A stretch of DNA of 34,439 bases from Pseudodesulfovibrio pelocollis (GCF_030282845.1 NZ_JASTWE010000041.1:1-34439), one strand, 5' to 3'. Positions 1 to 7,998 are shown, counted from the stretch's first letter. Notes: generated from the sequence alone by a model not told the origin. A program made the numbers and translations.

Positions 1-2
1 GC

Positions 3-179
3 GCCGAGCGCGACCGGCTGCTGGCCGGGTGCGACTGGACCCAGCTGGCCGACGCCCCCCTGAGCGAGGACGAGCGCGACGCCTGGACCCTCTATCGCCA
101 GGAGCTGCGCGACGTGCCGCAGCAGCCGGGTTTTCCGGGCGTTGTGGCGTGGCCGCAGGTGGCGGAACCCGCCGCCTGA
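3..179 (+). CDS. Phage tail fibre assembly chaperone, C-terminal fragment
   Basis: The reading frame is open from the window edge and stops at 177-179, so only the last 58 residues are visible. The string RDRLLAGCDWTQLADAPLS, then a DAWTLYRQELRDVPQQPGFP stretch and a final Trp-Pro, is the signature of the C-terminal domain of tail fibre assembly / tail assembly chaperone proteins of tailed phages. These proteins help fold or attach tail fibres. The 5' part lies outside the window. Its presence shows that a phage tail module ends here, just before a run of ordinary host genes on the opposite strand. Family recognition is from the motif; no search was run. Confidence 0.8.
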   Translation, partial: AERDRLLAGCDWTQLADAPLSEDERDAWTLYRQELRDVPQQPGFPGVVAWPQVAEPAA

Positions 180-197
180 TCGAACCAGCCCGAGCCA

Positions 198-234
198 ACA
201 AAACGGCCCGCTCCCCTTGGCCGGGTGCGGGCCG
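198..234 (-). terminator. Intrinsic terminator of the cupin gene
   Basis: An 8-bp GC stem (CGGCCCGC at 204-211 with GCGGGCCG at 227-234) is followed on the minus strand by TTTTGTT. It lies just downstream of the cupin stop codon, separating it from the convergent phage tail gene. Confidence 0.7.
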
Positions 235-261
235 CGCCTGTGTGCGCCACCACCAGCCGGG

Positions 262-777
262 CTACCCGGCCGTGAGGGGAACGATCCTGTCCGCAAAATC
301 CGGGTACGCGGCCAGCAGATGGGCACGCACCCCGTGGGCATAGTCCGCAAACTCGAAGCCCGGGGCCACGGTGCAGCCCATGAGTCCGAAGCCGCCGCCG
401 GGCAGAAGGCGCATTCCCTGCCAACTGCCACGGGGCACCACCACCTGGGGCCGCTGCCCGGCCAGCAGATCATGCCCGAGCACCACCACCTCGCCGCTGC
501 CGTCCGGGTGGAGCAGAAGCATCTCGCAGGGGTCGCCCATGTAGAAGTGAAAGATCTCGTCGCTGACCAGCCGGTGCATGTGCGAATAGGTCTGCGGGGT
601 GAGCAGGTAATAGATGGCCGTGGAGTGGCAGCGCTCCCCCGCATACCGCCCGGGCAGGGCGTGGGCAGCGTGCAACTCTGGCGACCGGTGGGTCTCGCGA
701 TAGTAACCGCCCTCTTCCGGGTGGGGCTCCAGGCCGAGGGTGTCGATAATTTCCCGTGCAGTTATTTTATCTTTCAT
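262..777 (-). CDS. Cupin, DUF985 family
   Basis: A 171-residue protein of usual length for the DUF985 (Cupin_5) family of small beta-barrel proteins. Motifs include HST at 51-53, SHMHR at 65-69, DEIFHFYMG at 73-81, PRGSWQ at 115-120 and GCTVAPGFEFADY at 134-146. Members bind small ligands in the barrel, but the reaction is not established, so no substrate is proposed. It lies 27 bases downstream of slyX on the same strand and could be its operon partner. A terminator follows at 198-234. The Shine-Dalgarno sequence before the ATG is weak. Confidence 0.85.
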   Translation of the reverse strand: MKDKITAREIIDTLGLEPHPEEGGYYRETHRSPELHAAHALPGRYAGERCHSTAIYYLLTPQTYSHMHRLVSDEIFHFYMGDPCEMLLLHPDGSGEVVVLGHDLLAGQRPQVVVPRGSWQGMRLLPGGGFGLMGCTVAPGFEFADYAHGVRAHLLAAYPDFADRIVPLTAG

Positions 778-804
778 TTCAAGCCATTCATGCTTATCGG
801 AAAC

Positions 805-1014
805 TTATCCATTGTAGTGCGGCGGCGGCGCGTCCGTCCCCCCGGCCTGGCCCAGCACATCATCCATTTCGCGCAGCTTTCCGGCCAGCCGTTCCACCTG
901 CCGGGCCAGGTCGGCCAGCTGCCGCTGCTGCTCGTATATCTCGTCGCTCAACTTCTCGATGGTCTGGTCCTGCAAGGCCACGAGGCTTTCCAGCCGTTCG
1001 ATGCGCGCTTCCAT
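805..1014 (-). CDS. slyX: SlyX-family coiled-coil protein
   Basis: A 69-residue protein starting MEARIERLESLVALQDQTIE and ending PPPHYNG, which is the SlyX pattern: a short antiparallel or trimeric coiled coil with a Pro-Pro-His-Tyr tail. The frame is open further upstream to 1152, but the ATG at 1014 is chosen because an AGGAGG site sits just before it and because family members start here. SlyX proteins have no firmly established biochemical role. It is the probable first gene of a two-gene unit with the cupin. Confidence 0.85.
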   Translation of the reverse strand: MEARIERLESLVALQDQTIEKLSDEIYEQQRQLADLARQVERLAGKLREMDDVLGQAGGTDAPPPHYNG

Positions 1015-1187
1015 GGTCTCCTCCTTGGTGTTTCGGGAGGATTGCGGGACTCCCAGCCCATAGTGCGTCAGCGTCAGGACAGGGTCAAGCGGCATCGCGC
1101 GGGCCGAATCGGGAAAAAGTTCAACCGCTGCTTGAGGTTTTCCGGGAGACACCGCGCTGCCGGGACCAGAGGGTCAAGGTCAGGCGG

Positions 1188-2075
1188 TCAGTGTCGATTG
1201 GTCAGATACACGCCGGAAACGACCATGGCCCCGCCCACCAGCAGGGAGAGGTGAATGGGCTCGCCCAGGATGAGGGCGCCCATGATCACGGCGAACACGG
1301 GCACGGTGTTGATGAAGATGCCCGCGCGCGACGCGCCGATGACCGAGATGGCCTGATAGTACCAGAAATAGGCCAGTCCTGTGGCCAGCACGCCCAGGAA
1401 GACGAGGCAAGCCCAGTCGATGGGGCGCGCCTTGAGCACATCCCCGGCCAGCCCGCCTGCCACGGCCGGGCCGAGGAGCATCAGGGTACCGAAAAAGCAG
1501 GACCAGGTCACGGCCGTGAGTGGCGAGAGGCGCTTCATGGCCGAGCGGCCGCCAAGGGAGTAAGCGGTCCAGCTGGCCACGCATCCGAGGATCATGACAT
1601 CGCCCCGGCTGACTCCGCCCGAGAGCAGGCCCAGGGGGTTGCCGTCCGCGATGACCACGGACACGCCCACCAGCGAGAGCAGCGCCCCGGCCACGCGCAC
1701 CGGGCCGAACCGCTCCTTGTAGAGCAGGGCCGAAAGCATGGAGATGCAGACCGGGATGCAGGCCACGATGAGGGCGGCGCGCCCGGCAGGGATGGTCTGC
1801 AGGCCGGTGAAGAAGAAATAGCTGTAGACAAAGACCCCGGTGGCCCCGAGGAAGAGCACGGGCAGGATCTGGCCGCGCTCAAGGCGCGGCATTCGGCCCT
1901 CGGCCCGGCGGCACATGACCGCGAGCATGACCGAGGCCAGCACAAAGCGCAGGAAGGCGGCGGACATGGGGTGGATGGACTGGGCCAGGACGCGCCCGGC
2001 CACCCAGGTGCCGCCCCACAGGGCCATGCTGAGGATGAGCAGGGCGTAGACCGAGGTGAGTGACTGCTGTTTCAT
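1188..2075 (-). CDS. DMT-superfamily transporter (EamA domains)
   Basis: A 295-residue integral membrane protein with about ten hydrophobic segments. They form two EamA repeats, roughly residues 8-142 and 155-290. The N-terminal LWGGTWVAGR and the second-repeat LATGLAYFWYYQAI segments are typical of drug/metabolite transporter permeases in the inner membrane. Substrates of these carriers (amino acids, metabolites, drugs) cannot be read from sequence. A GGAG lies before the ATG. An inverted repeat in the leader (2085-2109) may be regulatory. It appears monocistronic. Confidence 0.85.
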   Translation of the reverse strand: MKQQSLTSVYALLILSMALWGGTWVAGRVLAQSIHPMSAAFLRFVLASVMLAVMCRRAEGRMPRLERGQILPVLFLGATGVFVYSYFFFTGLQTIPAGRAALIVACIPVCISMLSALLYKERFGPVRVAGALLSLVGVSVVIADGNPLGLLSGGVSRGDVMILGCVASWTAYSLGGRSAMKRLSPLTAVTWSCFFGTLMLLGPAVAGGLAGDVLKARPIDWACLVFLGVLATGLAYFWYYQAISVIGASRAGIFINTVPVFAVIMGALILGEPIHLSLLVGGAMVVSGVYLTNRH

Positions 2076-2084
2076 GATGGCGCT

Positions 2085-2109
2085 CCGGCAGCAGGTATAT
2101 GCCTGCCGG
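2085..2109. promoter_or_regulatory. Inverted repeat in the leader of the DMT transporter gene
   Basis: CCGGCAGCAGG and CCTGCCGG arms surround an AT-rich TATATG centre, about 10 to 35 bases upstream of the ATG at 2075. The arms can pair with one bulged base. It could be a repressor operator or a leader hairpin. No regulator gene is adjacent, so the role is inferred from position only. Confidence 0.35.
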
Positions 2110-2221
2110 GCCGATTAATCCAGTGCCACGCCATGGGTTTTGCCGAAGGCCGGGTTCGCCCGGGACGAACGGTGCCGACCGTCCTTCGGGCAGGCAAGCC
2201 GCACGGCCCCAAAGCCTCGCC

Positions 2222-2512
2222 TCACGCCCTCCTGCCGCACCGCCGGGAATACGCCCGCTCCAGCGCCCGCCTCTGTGCGATACGCAGGGCCAGCCGGACA
2301 ATAGGCCGAAGAACCCAGGCGCACAACCCTCCCCCGATGACGCCGGGAAGGGCGGCGTTGCCTTCAGGAAGGCCGTCGAAGACGCCAGCGGACCAGGAGA
2401 CAAGCCCGACAAGAATTGTCAGGCCAATCACCCACGGGATTTCCGGCTCGAACAGGTCCGCTGCGGACAGACCCTGCCCGCTCTCCCTCTCCGCATTGTT
2501 TCGATTGGTCAT
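2222..2512 (-). CDS. Small hypothetical membrane protein
   Basis: A 96-residue protein with two hydrophobic segments (about 27-45 and 56-74), a polar N-terminus (MTNRNNAERESGQGLSAADL) and a very basic C-terminus rich in Arg (RRALERAYSRRCGRRA). The positive C-terminal end suggests it stays cytoplasmic. I do not recognise a family. It is flanked by a transporter gene and a hydrolase gene on the same strand with gaps of 146 and 70 bases, so it is probably transcribed alone. Moderate confidence that it is a real gene: the frame is clean and the composition is membrane-like. Confidence 0.6.
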   Translation of the reverse strand: MTNRNNAERESGQGLSAADLFEPEIPWVIGLTILVGLVSWSAGVFDGLPEGNAALPGVIGGGLCAWVLRPIVRLALRIAQRRALERAYSRRCGRRA

Positions 2513-2582
2513 GGCTTGCCCGTATCACGTTTCCCGTAGTCTGCCCACGGTTTCCACGGCGCTTCAACCCCGGCCAGCCTGC

Positions 2583-3227
2583 TCAGAAGACCAAAGCCGT
2601 GGCCCGCACCGGAGACCCCTCGCCGTCGCGGATGCGCAGGGGCAGACAGCAGAAGACGAACCCCTCGGGCGGGAGTTCGCCGAGGTTGCGCAGGTTTTCG
2701 ACGATGACCAGCCCGTGGTCCAGCAGGATGGTGTGGGCCTCCATGCCTGAGCCCACGGGATCGGGCGAGGGGGTATCCAGGCCCACGCCCTTGAGCCCGA
2801 GCCCGGCCAGGAAGCGGCAGGCCGTGGCGGTCAGGGTGGGGAAGTCGCGGAAGTACGCTTCGCTGCCCCAGCGGGCGTCCCAGCCGGTGCGCAGGAGCAC
2901 GAAATCGAGCCCGTCCATGTCGGCCAGCCGGGCCAGATGGGGCTGGTCCATGCGCAGGGCCGTCTCGCGATCAGCCGGGCCGGTCAGGTCCACCACCGCG
3001 CCCCAGCCCGTGAAGTTGTCCGGCCCGAGCCGGTCCAGGCCAGGGGCCTCGGCAAAGGCGTGGGCCGCGATATCCACATGGGTGCCCGCGTGGCTGTTCA
3101 TGGCGATGGAGGTCTGGGCGTAGCCGTCGCGGTGGATGAAGGCGGTGCGGCGGATCAGGGTGGCCTCGTCGCCGGGATAGACGGGCATCCCGGTCTCGAC
3201 GGTGTGGGAGAGGTCGATGGCGCGCAT
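2583..3227 (-). CDS. Cyclase-family metal hydrolase (kynurenine formamidase-like)
   Basis: A 214-residue protein of the cyclase family (Pfam Cyclase; kynurenine formamidase-like fold). The metal-binding motif HAGTHVDIAAH is at 46-56 (His46, His50, Asp52, His56), preceded by DLSHTVETGMPVYPGD at 5-20, the usual N-terminal signature. Members hydrolyse formylkynurenine or related amides and lactones. No tryptophan catabolism genes are near, so the substrate is open. The ATG at 3227 is chosen for its GAGGAAATCGAG leader; the same frame runs open upstream through dus, which is a shadow. It starts 20 bases after dus and is probably co-transcribed with it. Confidence 0.85.
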   Translation of the reverse strand: MRAIDLSHTVETGMPVYPGDEATLIRRTAFIHRDGYAQTSIAMNSHAGTHVDIAAHAFAEAPGLDRLGPDNFTGWGAVVDLTGPADRETALRMDQPHLARLADMDGLDFVLLRTGWDARWGSEAYFRDFPTLTATACRFLAGLGLKGVGLDTPSPDPVGSGMEAHTILLDHGLVIVENLRNLGELPPEGFVFCCLPLRIRDGEGSPVRATALVF

Positions 3228-3247
3228 GCTCGATTTCCTCGGATGGA

Positions 3248-4342
3248 TCAGATGTTGAAAAGATTCATGTTGGGCCGCCGGACCAGCCGCAGACCGGGCA
3301 CCAGTTGCGTGCTGGCCGCCTCGCGCACCGCGTCCATGCTCTTGGCCGCCAGGAAGCGGGATTGCAGCGAGTGGCCGAAGGTGAAGTTGGCCGCGAAATA
3401 GATGGTGAAGAGCTTGAACCGCTTGAGCGCCCGGATGGGGTCGAAGTGGCGGTCCAGGGCATCGGCCAGCCGCAGGGCGTAGTCCCTGAACCCGTCCCCC
3501 GCCAGGACCTCGGCGGGCATCTCGCCCCCGGTCCACTCGGCGAAGAGCCAGGGCCGGGCAATGGCCATGCGGCCCACGGACACGCCCGCGCAGCCCGTGG
3601 CGCGGAGCATGTCCAGGCAGTCCTCGGGCGTGATCACGTCGCCATTGCCGAAAACCGGGATGGAGACCGCCCCGGCAACGGCCCGGATGTGGTCGCGCAG
3701 GGGCGGCCGGGTGCGCTTGTCCGGGGCCACCCGGGGGTGGAAGATCAGGCAGTCCGCCCCGGCCGATTCCATGCGCCGGGCCAGGGTCACGGCCGGTTCC
3801 ACCTCGGGCGACCAGCCGGTGCGGAACTTGACGAAGACCGGAATCGAGACCGCGCCGCGCACCGCGTCCAATGCGGCCAGGGCCGCGTCGTGATCGCGCA
3901 GCAGGGCCGCGCCAGCGCCCTTCTTGACAATGCCGGACACCGAGCAGCCCATGTTGATGTCCACGCCGAAGAACCCTTCGGCCTCCACCCGCCGGGCGGC
4001 CCGGGCCAGCTCGGCCGGGTCGGCCCCGGCGATCTGGCAGACCAGGGTGCCAAGCTCGGCATCGCGCCAGCGGAACACGGGCGAGACCCGGGGATTCTCG
4101 GTGGGCACGGCCCGGGCAGAGCACATCTCGGTGAAGGCCAGGCCGCAGCCGCCATAGTGGGCGAGCACCTCGCGAAAGGCCACATGCCCCAGCCCGGCCA
4201 TGGGCGCGAGCCAGAGCCGGTTGGCCACGCTCCGGCCCCGGAGGACCAGTGGGCGCGTGAGCAATGCCGCCAGTTCCGCGTGCGGTTCCAGGGCCAGATT
4301 CGGGCCCAGACCCTGGGTAATGACGTCGTCTGTTGCCTGCAT
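3248..4342 (-). CDS. dus: tRNA-dihydrouridine synthase
   Basis: A 364-residue flavoenzyme that reduces uridines in tRNA D-loops. FMN-barrel signatures are LAPMAG at 45-50, TEMCSARA around 71, the active-site loop DINMGCSVSGIVKKGAGAAL (catalytic Cys133), KFRTGW, and FGNGDVITPEDC. The residue after the catalytic Cys is Ser instead of the common Pro. The start is uncertain: the ATG at 4342 has no strong ribosome site, and a GTG lies four codons upstream. The cyclase gene follows 20 bases downstream. The gene is divergent from the holin module across element A. Confidence 0.88.
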   Translation of the reverse strand: MQATDDVITQGLGPNLALEPHAELAALLTRPLVLRGRSVANRLWLAPMAGLGHVAFREVLAHYGGCGLAFTEMCSARAVPTENPRVSPVFRWRDAELGTLVCQIAGADPAELARAARRVEAEGFFGVDINMGCSVSGIVKKGAGAALLRDHDAALAALDAVRGAVSIPVFVKFRTGWSPEVEPAVTLARRMESAGADCLIFHPRVAPDKRTRPPLRDHIRAVAGAVSIPVFGNGDVITPEDCLDMLRATGCAGVSVGRMAIARPWLFAEWTGGEMPAEVLAGDGFRDYALRLADALDRHFDPIRALKRFKLFTIYFAANFTFGHSLQSRFLAAKSMDAVREAASTQLVPGLRLVRRPNMNLFNI

Positions 4343-4370
4343 GGCCCGCACAGTCGCCTTGGCCCAGCCC

Positions 4371-4459
4371 CCTGTCAAGAGGCTTTCCCATACTCCTTTC
4401 GCCTCATTGCGCCCCTGTAGCGCCCGTTCTCCGCCCGGGCCGAAAACCGGGGCTAGACT
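4371..4459 (+). promoter_or_regulatory. Three-box control element A, upstream of the holin gene
   Basis: Box 1 CCTGTCAA (4371-4378), then exactly 42 bases, then box 2 CGCCCGTTCTCC (4421-4432), then 7 bases, then box 3 CCGAAAACCGGGGCTA (4440-4455). The same three boxes with the same spacing occur at 14977-15061 before the small virion protein and at 34344-34428 at the window end. It ends about 50 bases before the holin ATG. Box 3 runs into TAGACT, a possible -10. No consensus -35 is placed for it, so an activator-dependent promoter is the likeliest reading. This is inferred from conservation. Confidence 0.7.
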
Positions 4460-4507
4460 GGTGCCGTGCCCTGGAGGGAGCACAGGAAAACCAAAGGAGA
4501 CAAGACA

Positions 4508-4915
4508 ATGCCCATACCCGTATTCGGCGCCATCGCCGGACTGCTGACCACCGTGGTGGACGGCGTGGCAACACACATGAAGACCAAGCAGGAGCTGAAA
4601 AAGGCGGTCATGGAGAACCGCATGCGCCTGGCCGGGAGCGACCGGGAGTACAACCACGAATGGGAGATGAAGCAGCTGGAGAACGCGGGCTGGAAGGACG
4701 ACGTGCTCTTCTTCGCCTGGATCGGCTTCTTCATCTGGAGCGGGTTTGACCCGGACCGCGCCGGCGAGGTGCTTCAGGCCTGGGAGCGGCTGCCCGAGTG
4801 GTTTTTGCAGATCACCTTCTGGATCGTGGCCGCGGTGCTCGGGGTCAAAAAGATCGGCGACTACCTGCCCGGCGCGGTCAAGGGGCTGCGCGACGCGGCG
4901 AGGAGTGCGCGATGA
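4508..4915 (+). CDS. Phage holin, 3-TM type (GTA holin family)
   Basis: A 135-residue protein with three hydrophobic segments: about 3-20 (IPVFGAIAGLLTTVVDGV), 65-80 and 97-114. A charged helical linker joins the first two. The pattern matches the 'Holin of 3TMs, for gene-transfer release' family (PF11351), found in gene transfer agents and in phages. Holins open the inner membrane so that virions can be released. The ATG at 4508 follows AAAGGAGACAAGACA, a strong ribosome site. It overlaps the next gene by four bases (ATGA). No endolysin gene is visible in the window. Confidence 0.75.
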   Translation: MPIPVFGAIAGLLTTVVDGVATHMKTKQELKKAVMENRMRLAGSDREYNHEWEMKQLENAGWKDDVLFFAWIGFFIWSGFDPDRAGEVLQAWERLPEWFLQITFWIVAAVLGVKKIGDYLPGAVKGLRDAARSAR

Positions 4916-5124
4916 CCGCCCTGGAGCGGGCCGAAGTGCGCGACCTGCTGGCCCGCATCGACGAGCGGGTCAAGGCCATCCAGGAGGACATCCGGGAGAT
5001 CAACCTGTCACGCCGCTGCGCCTCGCACCACGTCAAGATCCGCACCCTGGAGCGCATGGTCTGGGGCTGTCTGGCCGGGCTGGCCGGGCTGGGCGCGCGG
5101 ATGCTGGTGGAGACCCTGCGCTGA
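4912..5124 (+). CDS. XhlA-like coiled-coil membrane protein (lysis accessory)
   Basis: A 70-residue protein. The N-terminal half is a charged heptad-like helix (EVRDLLARIDERVKAIQEDI) and the C-terminal part (about 48-66) is one membrane segment, ending LVETLR. This arrangement resembles haemolysin XhlA-family proteins, which accompany holins in phage lysis cassettes. The ATG overlaps the holin stop by four bases, so the two are translationally coupled. The stop lies only four bases from the convergent TPR gene, leaving no room for a terminator. Short proteins of this shape are hard to assign, so confidence is moderate. Confidence 0.6.
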   Translation: MTALERAEVRDLLARIDERVKAIQEDIREINLSRRCASHHVKIRTLERMVWGCLAGLAGLGARMLVETLR

Positions 5125-5128
5125 GGGG

Positions 5129-6145
5129 CTACGGCGAGGGCGAGGCCGGGGGCTCTTCGGCCTCAGGCGTCTCGTCCGCTGCCGGTTCCGGCGACGGCGC
5201 GGGCGCGGGCTTCGGCTTGGGCGCGACCTTGGGCCTTCCCGCATAGGCCCTGACCTGCTCCTCAAAGGCCTTTGTGGCCTGGGCGTCGCCCTCGGCCCGG
5301 GCCAGCCCGAGGGCGCGGCGGGCCGCGTCGGCGGCTGCGGGATAGTCCCCGCCCCCGGCGCAGGCCTCGGCCAGCAGGGCGTACAGGCCGCTGTCGGTCG
5401 GATTGAGGATCAGGGCGCGCCGGTAGTCGGCCTCGGCCCGGTCAAAGTCGCCAAGGTGCATGGACAGTGCGCCCCGGGCCATGAGCACCGGCAGGGAATG
5501 GGAATCAAGGGACAGGGCCTGGGTCAGATCGTGCAGCGCCTCGTCCTCGTCGCCCAGGGCCAGACGGGCCAGACCGCGATTGTAGTAGGCCTCGAAATGA
5601 GCCGGGTTCAGGGCGATGGCCTTGTCAAAGTCGTGGACCGCGTCGTCGGCCCGACCGAGCCGGGCATAGGCCGTGCCCCGCAGGGCAAAGGCCTCGGCCA
5701 CGGCGTCGTCCCGCCCAAGCACCTGCGAGAACTCGCGCACCGCCTCGGCCCAGGCGTCGCGCCGGTAGAGGATGTAGCCCAGGGTGAACCGGGCCTGGAT
5801 ATGGTCCGGCCGGATGTCAAGGGCATGGCGCGCGTCGGCCTCGGCCGCGTCCAGGTGGCCGCGCTCGAGGTACAGCAGCGCCCGCAGGTGGCGGGCCGTG
5901 ATCTGGTCGGGGTTCAACTCGATGGCCTCGTCGAGGTAGTCCAGGGCCATGTCCTCGTCCAGGTATTCGCCGTTGTGGTGGAGCTGCAGGGCCTTGTCCA
6001 GGGCCGAGGCGGCCATGGCCTCGCGCCGCTGGATCTCCATCTCGCGGTCGGTCAGCCCGGGCCTTGGTTGGCCCGACGAGGTCAGGCAGCCCGGCAGCAC
6101 GAGCAGGAGAAGAACAAGTAAAACAACCGGGCAGGCATGGCGCAT
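5129..6145 (-). CDS. TPR-repeat lipoprotein
   Basis: A 338-residue protein with a lipoprotein signal: basic start, Val/Leu core at 7-17 and lipobox LPGC with the lipidated Cys at 20. Residues from about 60 to 290 form consecutive tetratricopeptide repeats (for example AVREFSQVLGRDDAVAEAFA and AVHDFDKAIALNPAHFEAYY). The tail after about 305 is rich in Pro, Glu and Ala. TPR lipoproteins act as scaffolds in the periplasm or on the outer membrane; the partner is unknown. The gene lies antisense between the lysis pair and the terminase gene, and its 5' end abuts or overlaps the divergent terminase start. Confidence 0.8.
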   Translation of the reverse strand: MRHACPVVLLVLLLLVLPGCLTSSGQPRPGLTDREMEIQRREAMAASALDKALQLHHNGEYLDEDMALDYLDEAIELNPDQITARHLRALLYLERGHLDAAEADARHALDIRPDHIQARFTLGYILYRRDAWAEAVREFSQVLGRDDAVAEAFALRGTAYARLGRADDAVHDFDKAIALNPAHFEAYYNRGLARLALGDEDEALHDLTQALSLDSHSLPVLMARGALSMHLGDFDRAEADYRRALILNPTDSGLYALLAEACAGGGDYPAAADAARRALGLARAEGDAQATKAFEEQVRAYAGRPKVAPKPKPAPAPSPEPAADETPEAEEPPASPSP

Positions 6146-7489
6146 GATCACGAAATACCCGCGCCCGCCCCGCCCGTCAACATGAGGAACCACAACGTGA
6201 CATTGGAACTTTATACGCCAAGACCCCATCAGGCCGAGATCGAGGCCGGATTGGCCCGCTTCTCGGTGCTGGTCTGCCACCGCCGCTTCGGCAAGACCGT
6301 GCTCTCGGTCAACCGGCTCATCCGGGCGGCCAGGGACACGCAGCGCACCGACTGGCGCGGGGCCTACATCGCGCCCCTGTACAAGCAGGCCAAGACCGTG
6401 GTCTGGGACGAACTCAAGCGATACTGCGGCCTGGGGCTTGACGGCTGCACCGTGAAATTCAACGAGACCGAGCTGCGGGCCGACTTTGACAACGGCGCGC
6501 GCATCCGCCTCTTCGGAGCCGAGAACCCGGACTCCCTGCGCGGCATGTATCTCGACGGTGCGGTCTTTGACGAGGTGGCCCAGATGCCCCACCGCGTCTG
6601 GACCGAGGTCATCCGCCCGGCCCTGACAGACCGCATGGGCTGGGCCATGTTCATCGGCACGCCGCGCGGCAAGAACGCCCTTTACCGGCTCTGGCGCGAC
6701 GCCAGGCGCGACCCGGACTGGTTCGCGGCCATGTACCGCGCCTCCCAGACCGGTATCATCCACCCCGACGAACTGGCCGCAGCCGCCCGCGAGATGTCGC
6801 CCGAGGAATACGAGCAGGAGTTTGAGTGTTCGTTCACGGCGGCCATCCGGGGCGCGTACTTCGGCGCCCTGGTGGGCGAGGCGGAAAAGGCCGGGCGCAT
6901 CACTGCGGTGCCCTGCGACCCGGCCCTGCCCGTGCACACCGCCTGGGATCTCGGCATGAGCGATTCCATGGCCATCTGGTTCGTCCAGGCCCGGCCGGGC
7001 AACGCCTACGCGGTCATCGACTACTACGAGGCCAGCGGCGAGGGCCTCGACCACTACGCCCGCATCCTCGACGAGCGCCGCTACGCCTACGGCACCCACA
7101 TCGCGCCCCACGACATCCGGGTGCGCGAGCTGGGCACAGGCAAATCGCGGCTTGAGATCGCCCGCAGCCTGGGCATCCGCTTCGACATCGCGCCGAACAT
7201 CCCCATCCAGGACGGCATCAACGCGGTGCGGACCATGCTGCCCCTGTGCTGGTTCGACGCCACCCGCTGCGCCCCGGGGCTGGAAGCCCTGCGCCACTAC
7301 CGCCGCTCCTTCAACGAGCGCATGGGCGATTTCTCTGCCCGGCCCGTGCACGACTGGACCAGCCACGCGGTGGACGCCTTCCGCTACTTTGCCGTGGGCT
7401 TCCGCCAGCCGGGCACCGGCCAGCGAGCGGCGCGCACCGTCAACGAATACAACCCCTTCGGGAGGCCCCATGAGCGTGCGCGACAGTGA
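6137..7489 (+). CDS. terL: Phage terminase, large subunit
   Basis: Up to 450 residues, the usual length. The ATPase part has a Walker A-like CHRRFGKT at 47-54 and a Walker B AVFDE around 142-146. The nuclease part begins HTAWDLGMSDS (Asp271) and ends with the SHAVDAFRYF motif carrying a further acidic residue. It drives DNA packaging into proheads. Two ATGs are possible, at 6137 and 6182; neither has a good ribosome site. The first would overlap the divergent TPR start. No small subunit is visible beside it. Transcription from element A would have to cross the TPR gene antisense. Confidence 0.9.
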   Translation: MAHDHEIPAPAPPVNMRNHNVTLELYTPRPHQAEIEAGLARFSVLVCHRRFGKTVLSVNRLIRAARDTQRTDWRGAYIAPLYKQAKTVVWDELKRYCGLGLDGCTVKFNETELRADFDNGARIRLFGAENPDSLRGMYLDGAVFDEVAQMPHRVWTEVIRPALTDRMGWAMFIGTPRGKNALYRLWRDARRDPDWFAAMYRASQTGIIHPDELAAAAREMSPEEYEQEFECSFTAAIRGAYFGALVGEAEKAGRITAVPCDPALPVHTAWDLGMSDSMAIWFVQARPGNAYAVIDYYEASGEGLDHYARILDERRYAYGTHIAPHDIRVRELGTGKSRLEIARSLGIRFDIAPNIPIQDGINAVRTMLPLCWFDATRCAPGLEALRHYRRSFNERMGDFSARPVHDWTSHAVDAFRYFAVGFRQPGTGQRAARTVNEYNPFGRPHERARQ

Positions 7490-7844
7490 CCAACGGCCCA
7501 TGGCCATGGCCCATTTCCCGGACGGCGAGTACCGCTGGCTCGAACTGCACCACCAGGGCGAAGTGTACGGCCACGCGGCCCTGGCCGAGCGCGGGAACGA
7601 CCTGGAACTGCACCTGACCCTGACCCGCTGGGGGCCGCAGACCAGACGGCGGCTGGCCGAGGACGCGGCCTGGCTGCGCGCCGAGGCCGCCCGGCTGGGC
7701 AAGACGCGCGTCCTGGGCCTGCGCGCCTGCGCGGCGGACGGGTATGACCCCAAGCTCTTCCGTTTCGCCCGGCTCTACGGGTTCGGCCAGGCGTGGGTCC
7801 TCCAGGCTGCGGCCATGGAGTTGGATCGAAACAAGTCGCCATAA
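7470..7844 (+). CDS. Phage-type small protein, possibly GNAT-like
   Basis: A 124-residue protein whose ATG overlaps the terminase end by 20 bases and follows GGGAGG. It has alternating beta-like segments (EYRWLELHHQGEVYGHAALA, DLELHLTLTRW), a helix (DAAWLRAEAARLGKTRVLGL) and then the segment FRFARLYGFGQAW. Small acetyltransferase-like proteins ending with an 'R-A-R-L-x-G-F' segment are often found beside terminase or portal genes in podophages, and this may be one. The acetyl-CoA loop is not clear, so activity is not claimed. Coupling to terL points to a virion-module role. Confidence 0.55.
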   Translation: MSVRDSDQRPMAMAHFPDGEYRWLELHHQGEVYGHAALAERGNDLELHLTLTRWGPQTRRRLAEDAAWLRAEAARLGKTRVLGLRACAADGYDPKLFRFARLYGFGQAWVLQAAAMELDRNKSP

Positions 7845-7998
7845 TTGCGGAACATTCCACCATAAGCCAACAATTCCGGCTCATTGCACTGTGAACAAGG
7901 ACATTGCAGCGGGCCGGATTATTCTTGCGGCCGCTTCGGGAAGATGCTACGCGCTATATTAAGAAATAATAAGACCGTTGCGCGCAAGGGGATGTCGC

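Noticed and set aside
142-1254. Long plus-strand frames over the cupin and SlyX genes
   Set aside because: They mirror well-recognised minus-strand genes, lack ribosome sites and have His/Arg/Gly-heavy shadow composition.
2140-2206. CCGAAGG/CCTTCGG arms as a terminator for the small membrane protein
   Set aside because: The loop is over 50 bases and no T-run follows on either strand.
4371-4378. TTGACAGG on the minus strand in elements A, B and C as sigma-70 -35 boxes
   Set aside because: No -10 at suitable distance in any copy, and the conserved remainder of the element lies on the other side, pointing along the plus strand.
2583-4391. A 602-residue minus-strand frame joining an Arg/Gly-rich half to the cyclase
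   Set aside because: The first part is the out-of-frame shadow of dus; the cyclase has its own ATG with a ribosome site at 3227.
5129-7753. An 874-residue minus-strand frame extending the TPR protein
   Set aside because: The upstream part is antisense to terminase and has shadow composition; the lipoprotein signal begins at 6145.
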